NCBI RefSeq assembly: GCF_034931365.1
Contig: NZ_JAYGII010000016.1
Coordinates: 8,281-72,280, forward strand
Origin: Natronospira elongata
GTDB lineage: Bacteria; Pseudomonadota; Gammaproteobacteria; Natronospirales; Natronospiraceae
Length of the DNA stretch: 64,000 nucleotides
Reading direction: 5' to 3'
Of the stretch, positions 54,022-61,811 are shown piece by piece (within the stretch, counting starts at the first letter, position 1; each line of letters starts with the position of its first letter). The translations under genes were made by a program, and so were the position numbers. The notes below the pieces were generated by a model. The model did no database searches. It was given only the letters and a program-made list of their open reading frames with translations, and was not told where the DNA came from.

Positions 54022-54050
54022 AAAAAAAAGGAGCGCAGACCCGATGGCGG
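54022..54050 (-). terminator. 3' arm and U-tract of the riboswitch-controlled terminator
   Basis: On the minus strand CCGCCATCGGGTCTGCGC (54050-54033) is followed by TCC and eight T (54029-54022). This segment pairs with the aptamer region 54119-54144 over about 23 bp, with one 3-nt bulge and two G-U pairs, ending at the U-tract. An intervening 9-bp hairpin (54065-54073 with 54091-54099) would sit in its loop. Confidence 0.8.
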
Positions 54051-54101
54051 TCGGGGGGAGTCCTTTCTTTGCCAAGGGAGGGGGGGTCCGGGCAAAGAAG
54101 C

Positions 54102-54200
54102 ACTTGCTTTCGGCAATCCCGCCATCGTAGGGCCTGCGCCCCTTAGACCGGTGATTTTGCGCCCCCGTTTTTCAACGGGTTTACCTTTTTCGCTGCAAGT
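54102..54200 (-). promoter_or_regulatory. cyclic-di-GMP-I (GEMM-I) riboswitch aptamer
   Basis: The minus-strand RNA matches the GEMM-I consensus throughout. P1 pairs ACTTGC (54200-54195) with GCAAGT (54107-54102). GGTAAACC precedes a 6-bp stem CCCGTT-GAAA-AACGGG carrying the GAAA tetraloop. GCGCAAA and CACCGGTCTAAGGG follow, then the second stem, and CGATGGCGGGATTGCCGA closes the core. Ligand binding should prevent the terminator at 54022-54050, making this an ON switch. No CDS follows directly on this strand. Confidence 0.92.
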
Positions 54201-54221
54201 TGACTTGCAAATCTGGCCGGA

Positions 54222-54250
54222 ATTATACGGGAATCGCATATATGCAACAA
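54222..54250 (-). promoter_or_regulatory. sigma-70 promoter of the riboswitch RNA
   Basis: A perfect -10 TATAAT (54227-54222) lies 17 bp from TTGTTG (54250-54245) on the minus strand. Transcription should begin near 54215, about 15 bases before the aptamer. The -35 abuts the cytochrome c4 terminator. Confidence 0.75.
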
Positions 54251-54278
54251 GAAACAGCCCGCCGAAGCGGGCTGTTTC
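54251..54278 (-). terminator. terminator of cytochrome c4 gene
   Basis: GAAACAGCCCGC / GCGGGCTGTTTC hairpin with a 4-nt loop, 25 bp after the cytochrome stop. The stem ends in a T-rich side on the minus strand. It insulates the riboswitch promoter from upstream transcription. Confidence 0.85.
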
Positions 54279-54303
54279 CAGATGACCGGTAGAAATCGCC
54301 TGT

Positions 54304-54942
54304 TTATCGGCGGTACTGATCCATGACCTTAAGCTTGCCTTCCTGGCTGGCGTAGAAGGCGGCCAGATCCCGCATATCGCGATCACTCAGGTTCTGGACC
54401 TGGCCAGTCATGACGGCATTGTCGCGGGTGCCGTCCTTGTACTGGCGCAGAGACTGGTAGAGGTAGTCCGCATATTGTCCGGCCAGGACCGGGCTTGGCG
54501 GCATCAGGCCTTCCGGGCTGTTGCCGTCGGCGCCGTGGCAGGCCTGGCAGCCGCGGTCCTCGGCGACCTCGCCACCCCGGACCGGGTTGCCCACCGCTCG
54601 GGCACGGGCATAGGCGCGCGCCTCTTCCCGCTCTTCCGACGCCAGGAAGGCGGCAATGTCGCGGATTTCCGCATCGCTCAGGCCGCCGGCCTGACCGACC
54701 ATGGTCGGGTGCTGGCGCTCGCCGTCACGATAGGCCTCAAGGGAGGTGACCACGTAGGCGGCGTGTTGCCCGGCGATCTTGGGCACCTTGTAGGTGGGGT
54801 AGGCATTGGCATAGCCCGCCACACCGTGGCAGCCGACACAGGTGTCGGAGAGGACGCGACCGGCGTCCTTGTCGCCCTCCGCGTGGGCATTGAAGGTGGT
54901 CATCAGGGCCGCAAGGGCCAGGGTCACCAGTGCTTTGCGCAT
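54304..54942 (-). CDS. cytochrome c4 (dihaem c-type cytochrome)
   Basis: 212 aa, signal peptide residues 1-21 (AHA-E). Two haem-binding motifs, CVGCH and CQACH, about 100 residues apart in duplicated domains, with axial methionines likely in PTMVGQAGG and NAVMTGQVQ. Periplasmic electron carrier to cytochrome oxidases (cbb3/bd-type context typical). Ends with its own terminator. Confidence 0.95.
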   Translation of the reverse strand: MRKALVTLALAALMTTFNAHAEGDKDAGRVLSDTCVGCHGVAGYANAYPTYKVPKIAGQHAAYVVTSLEAYRDGERQHPTMVGQAGGLSDAEIRDIAAFLASEEREEARAYARARAVGNPVRGGEVAEDRGCQACHGADGNSPEGLMPPSPVLAGQYADYLYQSLRQYKDGTRDNAVMTGQVQNLSDRDMRDLAAFYASQEGKLKVMDQYRR

Positions 54943-55227
54943 CGTTTCCGTCTCCAGCTTCTCGGCGTGCAGTCCGGGGCCGCGGCGTCGGCCCTCAAGT
55001 GTTTGGGTTTCAATCCGGAGCGTGGCGTCACCACGTGCTCGGCCACGAGCCGGACCGGGGACGCCCGAAAGGCGCTAAATGTACCAGATTCGGTCGTCGA
55101 ATGCCGCAACTGCCTCGGCTTTTTGCATCCGGGCCGGAATTTTGGGCGCTTGGGCACAGTCCATGGCAGTTCTCGCCCGAAGCGCTACACTTTCCCGGGT
55201 CACAAACTGCAAAGAGAGACAAGTACC

Positions 55228-55740
55228 ATGCCCATTCTGGATATTCTCAAGGAACATGCCCGAGTCCGGCTGCAAGCCTGGCCCCTGGCAGTATTGCGCG
55301 TCGCCACCGGCATCATGTTCATCATTCCCGGCTGGCGGAAGGTCACCGGGGACTTTTCGGCGGAAGGCTTTGTTCAGGCCAGCATCGCCGGATTCCCGGG
55401 CGATGATTCCCGTGAGGGGGCTTCCGGTGCCTATGCCTGGTTTCTGGAAAACGTGGTCATGGCCGCGCCCGGTCTGTTCTCCTTCATGGTGGCCTATGGG
55501 GAATTGTTCATGGGTCTGGCCCTGATCTTTGGCGTTGCCTCCCGTCTTGCCGCGGCCGGTGGCGTTGTGCTGCTTTTGAGTTTCCACTTCGCCAAAGGCA
55601 TCGATTTCTGGTCGGCGGCCAATTACGACGCCATCTGGGCAATTATCTTCTTCGTTCTCGCTGCGACGGCGGCCGGTCGGGTATTCGGGTTTGATGAGTA
55701 TCTCTATCGTCGCTGGCCCGGTGGCCGCTGGATCTGGTGA
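55228..55740 (+). CDS. DoxX family membrane protein
   Basis: 170 aa from ATG 55228 (AGAGAGA upstream). Four hydrophobic segments; VLRVATGIMFIIPGWRKVTGDF is the typical DoxX opening and AYGELFMGLALIFGVASRLAA the second block. The family is linked to thiosulfate:quinone oxidoreductase or to redox homeostasis; no DoxA partner here, so the role is open. Confidence 0.85.
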   Translation: MPILDILKEHARVRLQAWPLAVLRVATGIMFIIPGWRKVTGDFSAEGFVQASIAGFPGDDSREGASGAYAWFLENVVMAAPGLFSFMVAYGELFMGLALIFGVASRLAAAGGVVLLLSFHFAKGIDFWSAANYDAIWAIIFFVLAATAAGRVFGFDEYLYRRWPGGRWIW

Positions 55741-55808
55741 TCACCCGCCGGGCGGCCTGTTCCGGTCGCCCGGCATCTTCCCTCATTATTCATTGGCAGG
55801 AGAATTCC

Positions 55809-57095
55809 ATGCGCACACTGTTTGCCGCACTGGCCTTGTTATTGCTCATGAGCCAGCCGGTCTCGGGCGAGACTCTGTATATCCAGGCCGCCAAGCTGAT
55901 TGACGGTGCCAGTGACCAGGCCCGCGAGCAGGTGACCGTGGTGGTTCGCCGGCAGCAGATAGAAGACATTCGCGACGGCTATCATGGTGATCCTGAGCAG
56001 GACCGGGTGGTCCGCCTGCATGAGCACACGCTCATGCCCGGGCTGATGGATGCCCATACTCATCTGTCGATGGAAATGTCTCCGGACGCCTATATCCGGC
56101 AGTTCACCGAAGACCCGGCCGACATGGCCTTCCGCATGACATCTTTTGCCGAGAAAACCCTCAAGGCCGGTTTCACCACTGTGCGGGAACTCGGTGATAG
56201 CCATGGTCTGTCCACCTCGCTGCGGGATGCCATCCGTGCCGGCCACGTCGCGGGACCCAGGATCCTTGCGGCGGGCAAGTCCCTGGCGACCACCGGTGGC
56301 CATGCCGACCCCACCAGTGGCTGGTCGCAGGCGCTTGAGGGCGATCCAGGTCCGCGTGAGGGGGTGATCAATGGCCGTGCCGAAGCGGCAGCCGGTGTGC
56401 GACACCGCTACAAGGAGGGTGCCGACCTGGTCAAGATTACCGCTACCGGCGGCGTACTCAGCCTGGCGGATTCGGGTGAGAACCCCCAGTTCAGCGAGGA
56501 GGAGCTGGAGGCCCTGGTCACCACTGCCAAGGACTATGGCTTTCATGTCGCCGCCCATGCCCACGGTGGTGAGGGCATGAAGCGCGCCATCCGCGCAGGC
56601 GTCCGCTCCATTGAGCATGGCACCTATATGGATCGGCGTATCATCCGCCTGATGCGCCGTCATGACACCTGGTACGTGCCCACGATTTCCGCGGGCCGCT
56701 TTGTCGCCGACATGGCGGAGAAACCCGATTATTTCCCGCCCCAGGTGCGCGAAAAGGCGGCGGAAATCGGGCCGTTGATTCAGGAAACCTTCGCCCGCGC
56801 CTGGGAAGGCGGGGTAAAGATCGCCTTCGGCACCGACAGCGGTGTTTCACCGCATGGAGACAATGCCCGCGAGTTCATTTACATGGTTGAGGCTGGCATG
56901 CCGGAAATGGCAGCCATCCAATCGGCCACCCGGGAAACGGCGCGCATGATGGGGATAGACGATCAGCTCGGCACCGTGGAGGCGGGCAAGCTGGCGGATC
57001 TGGTTGCGGTAGTCGGGAATCCCCTGGAAGATATCAGTCGCATGCTGGAGGTGCGCTTCGTCATGAAGGAAGGTGATATCGTCCGGCACGACTAG
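55809..57095 (+). CDS. exported amidohydrolase, prolidase-like
   Basis: 428 aa from ATG 55809 (AGGAG upstream), signal peptide residues 1-20 (VSG-E). Metal ligands intact: HTHLS, a candidate carboxylated lysine in LVKITATGG, HAHGGEG, IEHGT and the aspartate in FGTDSG. Closest in layout to Xaa-Pro/Xaa-Arg dipeptidases of the imidazolonepropionase-like group. Together with the S9 and M28 enzymes it supports peptide use in the periplasm. 68 bp downstream of doxX. Confidence 0.9.
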   Translation: MRTLFAALALLLLMSQPVSGETLYIQAAKLIDGASDQAREQVTVVVRRQQIEDIRDGYHGDPEQDRVVRLHEHTLMPGLMDAHTHLSMEMSPDAYIRQFTEDPADMAFRMTSFAEKTLKAGFTTVRELGDSHGLSTSLRDAIRAGHVAGPRILAAGKSLATTGGHADPTSGWSQALEGDPGPREGVINGRAEAAAGVRHRYKEGADLVKITATGGVLSLADSGENPQFSEEELEALVTTAKDYGFHVAAHAHGGEGMKRAIRAGVRSIEHGTYMDRRIIRLMRRHDTWYVPTISAGRFVADMAEKPDYFPPQVREKAAEIGPLIQETFARAWEGGVKIAFGTDSGVSPHGDNAREFIYMVEAGMPEMAAIQSATRETARMMGIDDQLGTVEAGKLADLVAVVGNPLEDISRMLEVRFVMKEGDIVRHD

Positions 57096-57177
57096 AGTGC
57101 CCTCTACCATGGGGAATCATCTTCGGCCGCGCTGGTCGAAAGCCTAGACAATCAGCATCCCGCCACGGGATGGGAGA

Positions 57178-57675
57178 ATGACAGGAATGCTTTGGGTAAG
57201 AATGTTGATCAGTGCGGTCATCGCCACGGTCCTGGTGTTGACCATGGCAGCCGTGGGTGTGCGCTGGTTCTATGACCGCGACGAGCAGGAAGAGAACACG
57301 GTGGAACTGATTGACCGGATCGGACTGACCACGATGTTCGAGACCCCGGGTCAGGAAGACCGGGAGCGGGAAGCGCGGCGTGAGTTCGTTCGTGAGGGGC
57401 CGCGGGAGGTGGAGCGGCCCGAGGAGACGGTTGAGCTTCCCGAGCGCCAGGTCACCGGCTTCGTTCAGGTGGAATTCACGGTCTACCCCGATGGCAGTAT
57501 CGAAGACGCCGAAGTTGTCGGCGCCCGTCCGGCCGGTGTCTACGAAGAGCAAGCCCTGCAGCGGGTTCAGGCGCGAGATTTCAGCGGTCAGGTGAGTCCC
57601 GCAGAGCAGGATGGCGAGCGCCGCACGGAGATCGTGGAGTTCACGGTCCCGGCCAGTGAGCTGCCCGAGGAATAA
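57178..57675 (+). CDS. TonB C-terminal domain protein, membrane-anchored
   Basis: 165 aa. A single N-terminal membrane segment (about residues 8-28) is followed by a charged, Glu/Arg-rich linker instead of the usual Pro-rich spacer. The TonB-C fold appears as TGFVQVEFTVYPDGSIEDAEVVGARPAGVYEEQALQ. No ExbB/ExbD nearby. Likely a short TonB-like adaptor; partner receptors unknown. Confidence 0.78.
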   Translation: MTGMLWVRMLISAVIATVLVLTMAAVGVRWFYDRDEQEENTVELIDRIGLTTMFETPGQEDREREARREFVREGPREVERPEETVELPERQVTGFVQVEFTVYPDGSIEDAEVVGARPAGVYEEQALQRVQARDFSGQVSPAEQDGERRTEIVEFTVPASELPEE

Positions 57676-57706
57676 GGCCGGCCGGAAGCTTCATTTCCGG
57701 CCGGCC
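57676..57706. terminator. 12-bp hairpin between convergent genes
   Basis: GGCCGGCCGGAA / TTCCGGCCGGCC with a 7-nt loop begins at the base after the TonB-C stop. No long T-run, but the convergent position suggests shared termination. Confidence 0.6.
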
Positions 57707-57720
57707 CGCTTCGACTCTAT

Positions 57721-58350
57721 TCAGGCGGGGACCGACGGGTTCAGGCTGTAGCGACCGGTAATGCTGGCCTCGCCCAGCACATGTCCCTTGATTGCTTCTT
57801 CCACTTCCGGCCCTCGAAAATCCCCGTCCACCGGAATTGTTTCCAGGGAGGTGGCAATCAGGCGGAAGCGATAGCGGTGGGGGATTTCATCGTTCCAGGG
57901 TGGGCAGGGGCCGTCGTAGCCGAAATAGCTGCCGCCCATGTCCGGATCGCCGGCGAGAAAGCCGGTGAAATCATTGAGCCCCTGGCGGCTGCCAGCCGGG
58001 CCTGGGGGATTGGACTTGCCCTTCGGGGTCACTTCCTGTGAGCAGCTGCCCTCGCCGATTTCCCCCAGCGTCGGGTCAATATCCACCATGACCCAGTGGT
58101 AGAAGGGCACGCGAGGCAGATCCGCAGACACCGTGCGACCTTCCTGGTTGACGTCATCCGCTTCGCTGGGCACATCCGGGTCCACCACCAGGATCACCAG
58201 CGAGCGGGTGCCTGCGGGCAGGTCGGACCAGCGAATGGCCGGATTCCGGTTGGGGCCGAATGTCATGGGGTCTTTTTCATCAGGAATTCCGAAGGCGAAG
58301 GTTTCCGGTATGGGGGCGTTGTCTTCAATGCCGTCAATTTCCATTTTCAT
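57721..58350 (-). CDS. YbhB/YbcL (PEBP, Raf kinase inhibitor-like) protein
   Basis: 209 aa. PEBP landmarks: NPAIRWSDLPAGTRSLVILVVDPDVP, HWVMVDIDP, YFGYDGPCPPWNDEIPHRYRF. Ligand-pocket histidine and aspartates conserved. No signal peptide, so cytoplasmic. Longer than E. coli YbhB because of an insertion around residues 105-135. Bacterial function not established. Confidence 0.9.
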   Translation of the reverse strand: MKMEIDGIEDNAPIPETFAFGIPDEKDPMTFGPNRNPAIRWSDLPAGTRSLVILVVDPDVPSEADDVNQEGRTVSADLPRVPFYHWVMVDIDPTLGEIGEGSCSQEVTPKGKSNPPGPAGSRQGLNDFTGFLAGDPDMGGSYFGYDGPCPPWNDEIPHRYRFRLIATSLETIPVDGDFRGPEVEEAIKGHVLGEASITGRYSLNPSVPA

Positions 58351-58408
58351 CGCTAAGCTCCCCTGAGATAGAATTCGCGGCCCTTCATACTGTCAGGGAG
58401 TCGCCAAG

Positions 58409-59038
58409 ATGGCAAAAGCCTCCAACCAGCCGGAACCCATCACCGTAGCGGGCCCCGTGGGTGCGCTTGAGGCCTTGTTTCAGTTGCCCGCCAAGCAACC
58501 GCGAGCCATCGGGGTGGCCTGTCACCCGCATCCCCTGCATCAGGGCACGATGCGCAACAAGGTTGCCCATACCCTGGCCAGGGCGATGGTGGACGCTGGT
58601 GCGGCCACGCTGAGATTCAATTTTCGTGGTGTGGGCAAGAGTGAGGGGGAATTCGACAATGCCGTCGGCGAGACCGCTGATGCCCTGGCGGCGGTGGCCT
58701 GGTTGCGGGAGCGGTATCCGGATCTGCCCTTGTGGCTTGGGGGTTTTTCCTTTGGTGCCCAGGTATCCATCCAGGCGGCGGCTCGGGCCCGGCCGGACAA
58801 GCTGATCAGTATCGCGCCTCCGGTTGCCCGCTTTGGTGATTCCCGCCCGTCTCGCCCCGACTGTCCCTGGTTGCTGGTCCAGGGGGAGGCCGATGAGATT
58901 GTCGACCCGGAAGCGGTCTTTGCCTGGGCGGACGCCTACCAGTCGCCACCTCAGGTCGAGTCCTTTCCCGAGGTCGGGCATTTCTTTCACGGCCATCTGA
59001 CCCCCTTGCACCGGACTCTGTTGGATTTTCTGGAATAG
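58409..59038 (+). CDS. alpha/beta hydrolase (COG2945 type)
   Basis: 209 aa. GVACHPHPLHQGTMRNKV (oxyanion/HPHP signature), RFNFRGVGKSEG, then GGFSFGAQVS with the nucleophile serine, QGEADEIVD with the aspartate and VGHFFHG with the histidine. A compact hydrolase of unknown substrate, cytoplasmic. Divergent from the PEBP gene. Confidence 0.88.
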   Translation: MAKASNQPEPITVAGPVGALEALFQLPAKQPRAIGVACHPHPLHQGTMRNKVAHTLARAMVDAGAATLRFNFRGVGKSEGEFDNAVGETADALAAVAWLRERYPDLPLWLGGFSFGAQVSIQAAARARPDKLISIAPPVARFGDSRPSRPDCPWLLVQGEADEIVDPEAVFAWADAYQSPPQVESFPEVGHFFHGHLTPLHRTLLDFLE

Positions 59039-59079
59039 TGGGGTTGGATTGGGGGGTTGGCTTCTGGTGTTGGGGGCGT

Positions 59080-59295
59080 GGTTGCCTTCGATTTGTTGAG
59101 GCCCCTTCGAGGGCGGTGACGGGGGTGTGCCGGCTTAGGTTCTGGTGGCCTTGCTCAGGAACGCCGTGAACCCATCCCTGGGGGCTCTGGGTTCGCCATC
59201 CTGGCTCACACAGTCCTGAGCAAGGCCACCGGCAAAGGGACCGGAACGCCCCCCGTCACCGCCCTCGAAGGGGCCTCAACAAATCGGAGGCAACC
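59080..59295. repeat. 216-bp near-perfect inverted repeat
   Basis: Arms 59080-59160 and 59214-59295 are reverse complements except for one substitution in the first 45 bp and a diverged patch of about 20 bp. The innermost 17 bp (GGTGGCCTTGCTCAGGA) match exactly. The 53-nt centre holds a smaller GAACCC / GGGTTC stem. It fills the gap between the hydrolase and HU genes; no ORF inside looks coding. Confidence 0.9.
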
Positions 59296-59316
59296 CGATA
59301 TACAAACCCGGTGCAC

Positions 59317-59346
59317 AAAAAAACCCGCCTCAATGAGGCGGGTTTT
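59317..59346 (-). terminator. terminator of HU-family gene
   Basis: AAACCCGCCTC / GAGGCGGGTTT hairpin followed on the minus strand by seven T, 25 bp after the HU stop. Confidence 0.93.
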
Positions 59347-59371
59347 CGTGGTCAGCGCCAAAGGGCACCGA

Positions 59372-59713
59372 TCAGATCATTTCTTTCAGACCCTTGAGTG
59401 CAGTCACCTTCACGGCCTTGCGGGCAGGCTTGGCCTTGATGGTGATTTCCTCGCCGGTAAAGGGATTCACACCCTTGCGCGACTTGGTGGCGGGCTTCTT
59501 GACCGTCTTGATCTTCATCAGGCCCGGCAGATTGAAGTAGCCGGGGCCACGGCGGCCGATGTTGCGCTTGATCTCACTGTTCAGGGAATCGAACACGGCC
59601 TGAACATCCTTGCGAGTGAGGCCGGTGTCATCAGCGATCTTGGAAACAAGCTGCGCCTTTGTCGGTGGTTTCTGGGCCGCCTTGGCGGCAGTTTTCTTCT
59701 TTCGCGTTGCCAT
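59372..59713 (-). CDS. HU/IHF family DNA-binding protein with Lys/Ala-rich tail
   Basis: 113 aa from the ATG at 59711-59713 (AAGGAG upstream). Residues 1-17 are a basic tail (ATRKKKTAAKAAQK) absent from E. coli HU. The HU fold follows: KAQLVSKIADDTGLTRKDVQAVFDSL, FNLPGLMKIKTVKKPATKSRKG and a basic C-terminal end. Lys-rich extensions recall histone-H1-like HU variants. Nucleoid-associated; binding specificity unknown. Confidence 0.9.
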   Translation of the reverse strand: MATRKKKTAAKAAQKPPTKAQLVSKIADDTGLTRKDVQAVFDSLNSEIKRNIGRRGPGYFNLPGLMKIKTVKKPATKSRKGVNPFTGEEITIKAKPARKAVKVTALKGLKEMI

Positions 59714-59827
59714 TAAGGGCTCCTTGACGAATGGGGGTTTTTCGCAAATCAACTAGCGTGCGGCCGCAAGCCGACACTGCTTTCGCAAGTTAGCACAGTC
59801 TTTCCTCGCGGTCAGCCGCAGGCCGCC

Positions 59828-60280
59828 CTAGAAAGTGCGCTGGAATTCGATGGTCTCGCTGATTTCCGAATCCCGGGGGGCGACAGTCACCGTGAAATTG
59901 AGGGTCTCACCCTCGGAGATTCGGATATCGCCGATGTAATAGATTGCCTCACCCATTTCATCGCCGCTTTCCCGGATTTCCTGCATACGGAATCGACGCA
60001 ACTGGGCACTGAGATTCACCGCCTGGGCATCGATGTCCGCTTCCACCGGTCGGGGCGTGTCCTCATCCGTGCGATGGACTGCCACATTCAATAGTACGCG
60101 ACGGTCACTTCGGGTGATGCCATAGGTCCGCGCCATCGCTTCCGGCAGTGCACTGGTGGGAAGCACATTGAAGTAGATTATGTGCCCGTTCACTTCACGG
60201 GATTGTTCCACTTCGGCCGTGGCCGGCTGCCAGGCATGCATGGCCAGCACGGCTGTCAGTGTCAGTATCAGTGTGCGCAT
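59828..60280 (-). CDS. DUF4426 family exported protein
   Basis: 150 aa from the ATG at 60278-60280 (GAGGTG upstream; a GTG nine bases earlier is possible). Signal peptide residues 1-22 (ATA-E). GHIIYFNVLPTSALPEAMARTYGITRS is typical of DUF4426, which is regularly found beside yggT/proC/yggS as here. Function unknown, periplasmic. Confidence 0.88.
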   Translation of the reverse strand: MRTLILTLTAVLAMHAWQPATAEVEQSREVNGHIIYFNVLPTSALPEAMARTYGITRSDRRVLLNVAVHRTDEDTPRPVEADIDAQAVNLSAQLRRFRMQEIRESGDEMGEAIYYIGDIRISEGETLNFTVTVAPRDSEISETIEFQRTF

Positions 60281-60353
60281 GGTAATCACCTCAGCGGTAT
60301 CCAGCTTGAGAGCCCTGATATCAGTTTAGCAGGGCCTGTCAGGCTTGCTCCGC

Positions 60354-60926
60354 CTACATGCGCACCAACCAGGCCGGCAGGAAGAGTTGCTGTACCAGCA
60401 GATAGAGAAAGAACAGCCCGATCATGGCCAGCATGGGTGAGATATCTATGCCCCCGAGATTGGGCATCATGCGCCGCAGGGGCTGCAGGATGGGGCGGTT
60501 CAGTGACCAGAGCGCCCCCAATACCGGGTTGGGATTGCCGGGGCTCAACCAGCTCACCACGACCTGCACCAGAATGGTGAAGATGAACAGGGTGATGAAG
60601 AGGATGACCAGTTTCACCACAGCCAGCAGTGGCAGAGCCAGGGGCCCCGGGAAGGCCACCGGTTGGATCAGTGCCAGCAGGGTGACATTGATGGTCTGCA
60701 GGATCAGCATCAGTACAATCGCCGCAAGATCAAAGCGCCGCCAGACCGGGATGAGGCGATAGAGGGGGCGGAGCACCGGGTCGGTGGCTCGAATCACCAA
60801 CTGGCTCAGGGGATTGTAGTAATCCGCGCCCTGGCGTTGCAGCAGGAAACGCAGAATGACAGCCAGGGTGTAGAGGCTGAACAGGGTGTTGACGAGAAAT
60901 GACAGGGGCGTGGCAAGGCTGCCCAT
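60354..60926 (-). CDS. yggT: YggT family membrane protein
   Basis: 190 aa with two YggT repeats. Each has hydrophobic helices flanking an NP-containing loop: YYNPLSQLVIRATDPVLRPLYRLIP and NPVLGALWSLNRPILQPLRRMMP. Linked to osmotic or cell-division functions in other bacteria, not proven here. Follows proC by 13 bp. Confidence 0.92.
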   Translation of the reverse strand: MGSLATPLSFLVNTLFSLYTLAVILRFLLQRQGADYYNPLSQLVIRATDPVLRPLYRLIPVWRRFDLAAIVLMLILQTINVTLLALIQPVAFPGPLALPLLAVVKLVILFITLFIFTILVQVVVSWLSPGNPNPVLGALWSLNRPILQPLRRMMPNLGGIDISPMLAMIGLFFLYLLVQQLFLPAWLVRM

Positions 60927-60939
60927 GGGTGTCGTCTCC

Positions 60940-61767
60940 TCAGTCTCGGCCGAATTCGTCGGACAGGGTTTGGGATCGGTCCCGGGCGGCAGTCAGGGCC
61001 TTTCTGAAGCACTCCTCCAGGCCTTGCTCGCGTAGCACTTCCAGGGCCGCAGCGGTGGTCCCTCCGGGCGAGGTCACCTTTTCGCGCAGGGTCGCCGGGT
61101 CATCATCGCCTTCATTGGCCATGCGGGCGGCGCCAAGCGCGGTCTGCAGGACCAGGCGGCGGGCCAGTTCCGGGGGCAGGTCCAGGGAACGGGCAGCGTT
61201 CTCCATGGCCTCCATGACCAGGAAGAAATAGGCCGGGCCGCTGCCGGAGGTAGCGGTGACCGCGTCCATATGGGCTTCCTCGTCCACCCATAGCGCCATT
61301 CCGACCGCGGCCATGATCTCTTCGGCCAGGGTCTTTTGTGCCGCGCTTACCGAGGGATTGGCGTAGAGAGCGGTGGCGCCGCAGCGGAGCAGGGAGGGGG
61401 TATTGGGCATTGCCCTTACCACCGGCACATTACCCCCGAGCCAGCGGCTGATATCCGGTTCACGCAGTCCGGCAGCGATGGAGAGCACCAGTGGCTGGCG
61501 TTCCTGAACGATACTGGCGATCTGGGCGGCGGCCTCGCGGAGGATCTGGGGCTTGACCGCCATCACGATGACATCGGCGTGGGCGGCGGCTTCGGTGTTC
61601 TCCTGGGTGACGTTGATCCCGTGGCGGTGACGATGGGTATCCAGCTGATCCACAAAGGGATCGGCGACCCAGAGGTGCTGGGGCGAGCGGCCGCCGGCGA
61701 TGAGACCGCCCACCAGACTGTGGGCCATATTGCCGCCGCCGATGAAGGCAATGGTGCTCTCAGACAT
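60940..61767 (-). CDS. proC: pyrroline-5-carboxylate reductase
   Basis: 275 aa, last step of proline biosynthesis (P5C to proline with NADPH). The Rossmann motif FIGGGNMAHSLVGGL is at residues 9-23. VMAVKPQ, VRAMPNTPSLLRCG and the C-terminal TSPGGTTAAALEVL with the conserved helix follow. Part of the yggS-proC-yggT-DUF4426 operon. Confidence 0.97.
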   Translation of the reverse strand: MSESTIAFIGGGNMAHSLVGGLIAGGRSPQHLWVADPFVDQLDTHRHRHGINVTQENTEAAAHADVIVMAVKPQILREAAAQIASIVQERQPLVLSIAAGLREPDISRWLGGNVPVVRAMPNTPSLLRCGATALYANPSVSAAQKTLAEEIMAAVGMALWVDEEAHMDAVTATSGSGPAYFFLVMEAMENAARSLDLPPELARRLVLQTALGAARMANEGDDDPATLREKVTSPGGTTAAALEVLREQGLEECFRKALTAARDRSQTLSDEFGRD

Positions 61768-61811
61768 TATTTCTCCTTGCTAGCCGGTAGTTTATGGCGT
61801 CACATGATAGC

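Noticed and set aside
53731..54075. Minus-strand 114-codon open frame starting inside the riboswitch region
   Set aside because: Begins between the aptamer and the terminator and reads through the terminator stem; no recognisable protein features.
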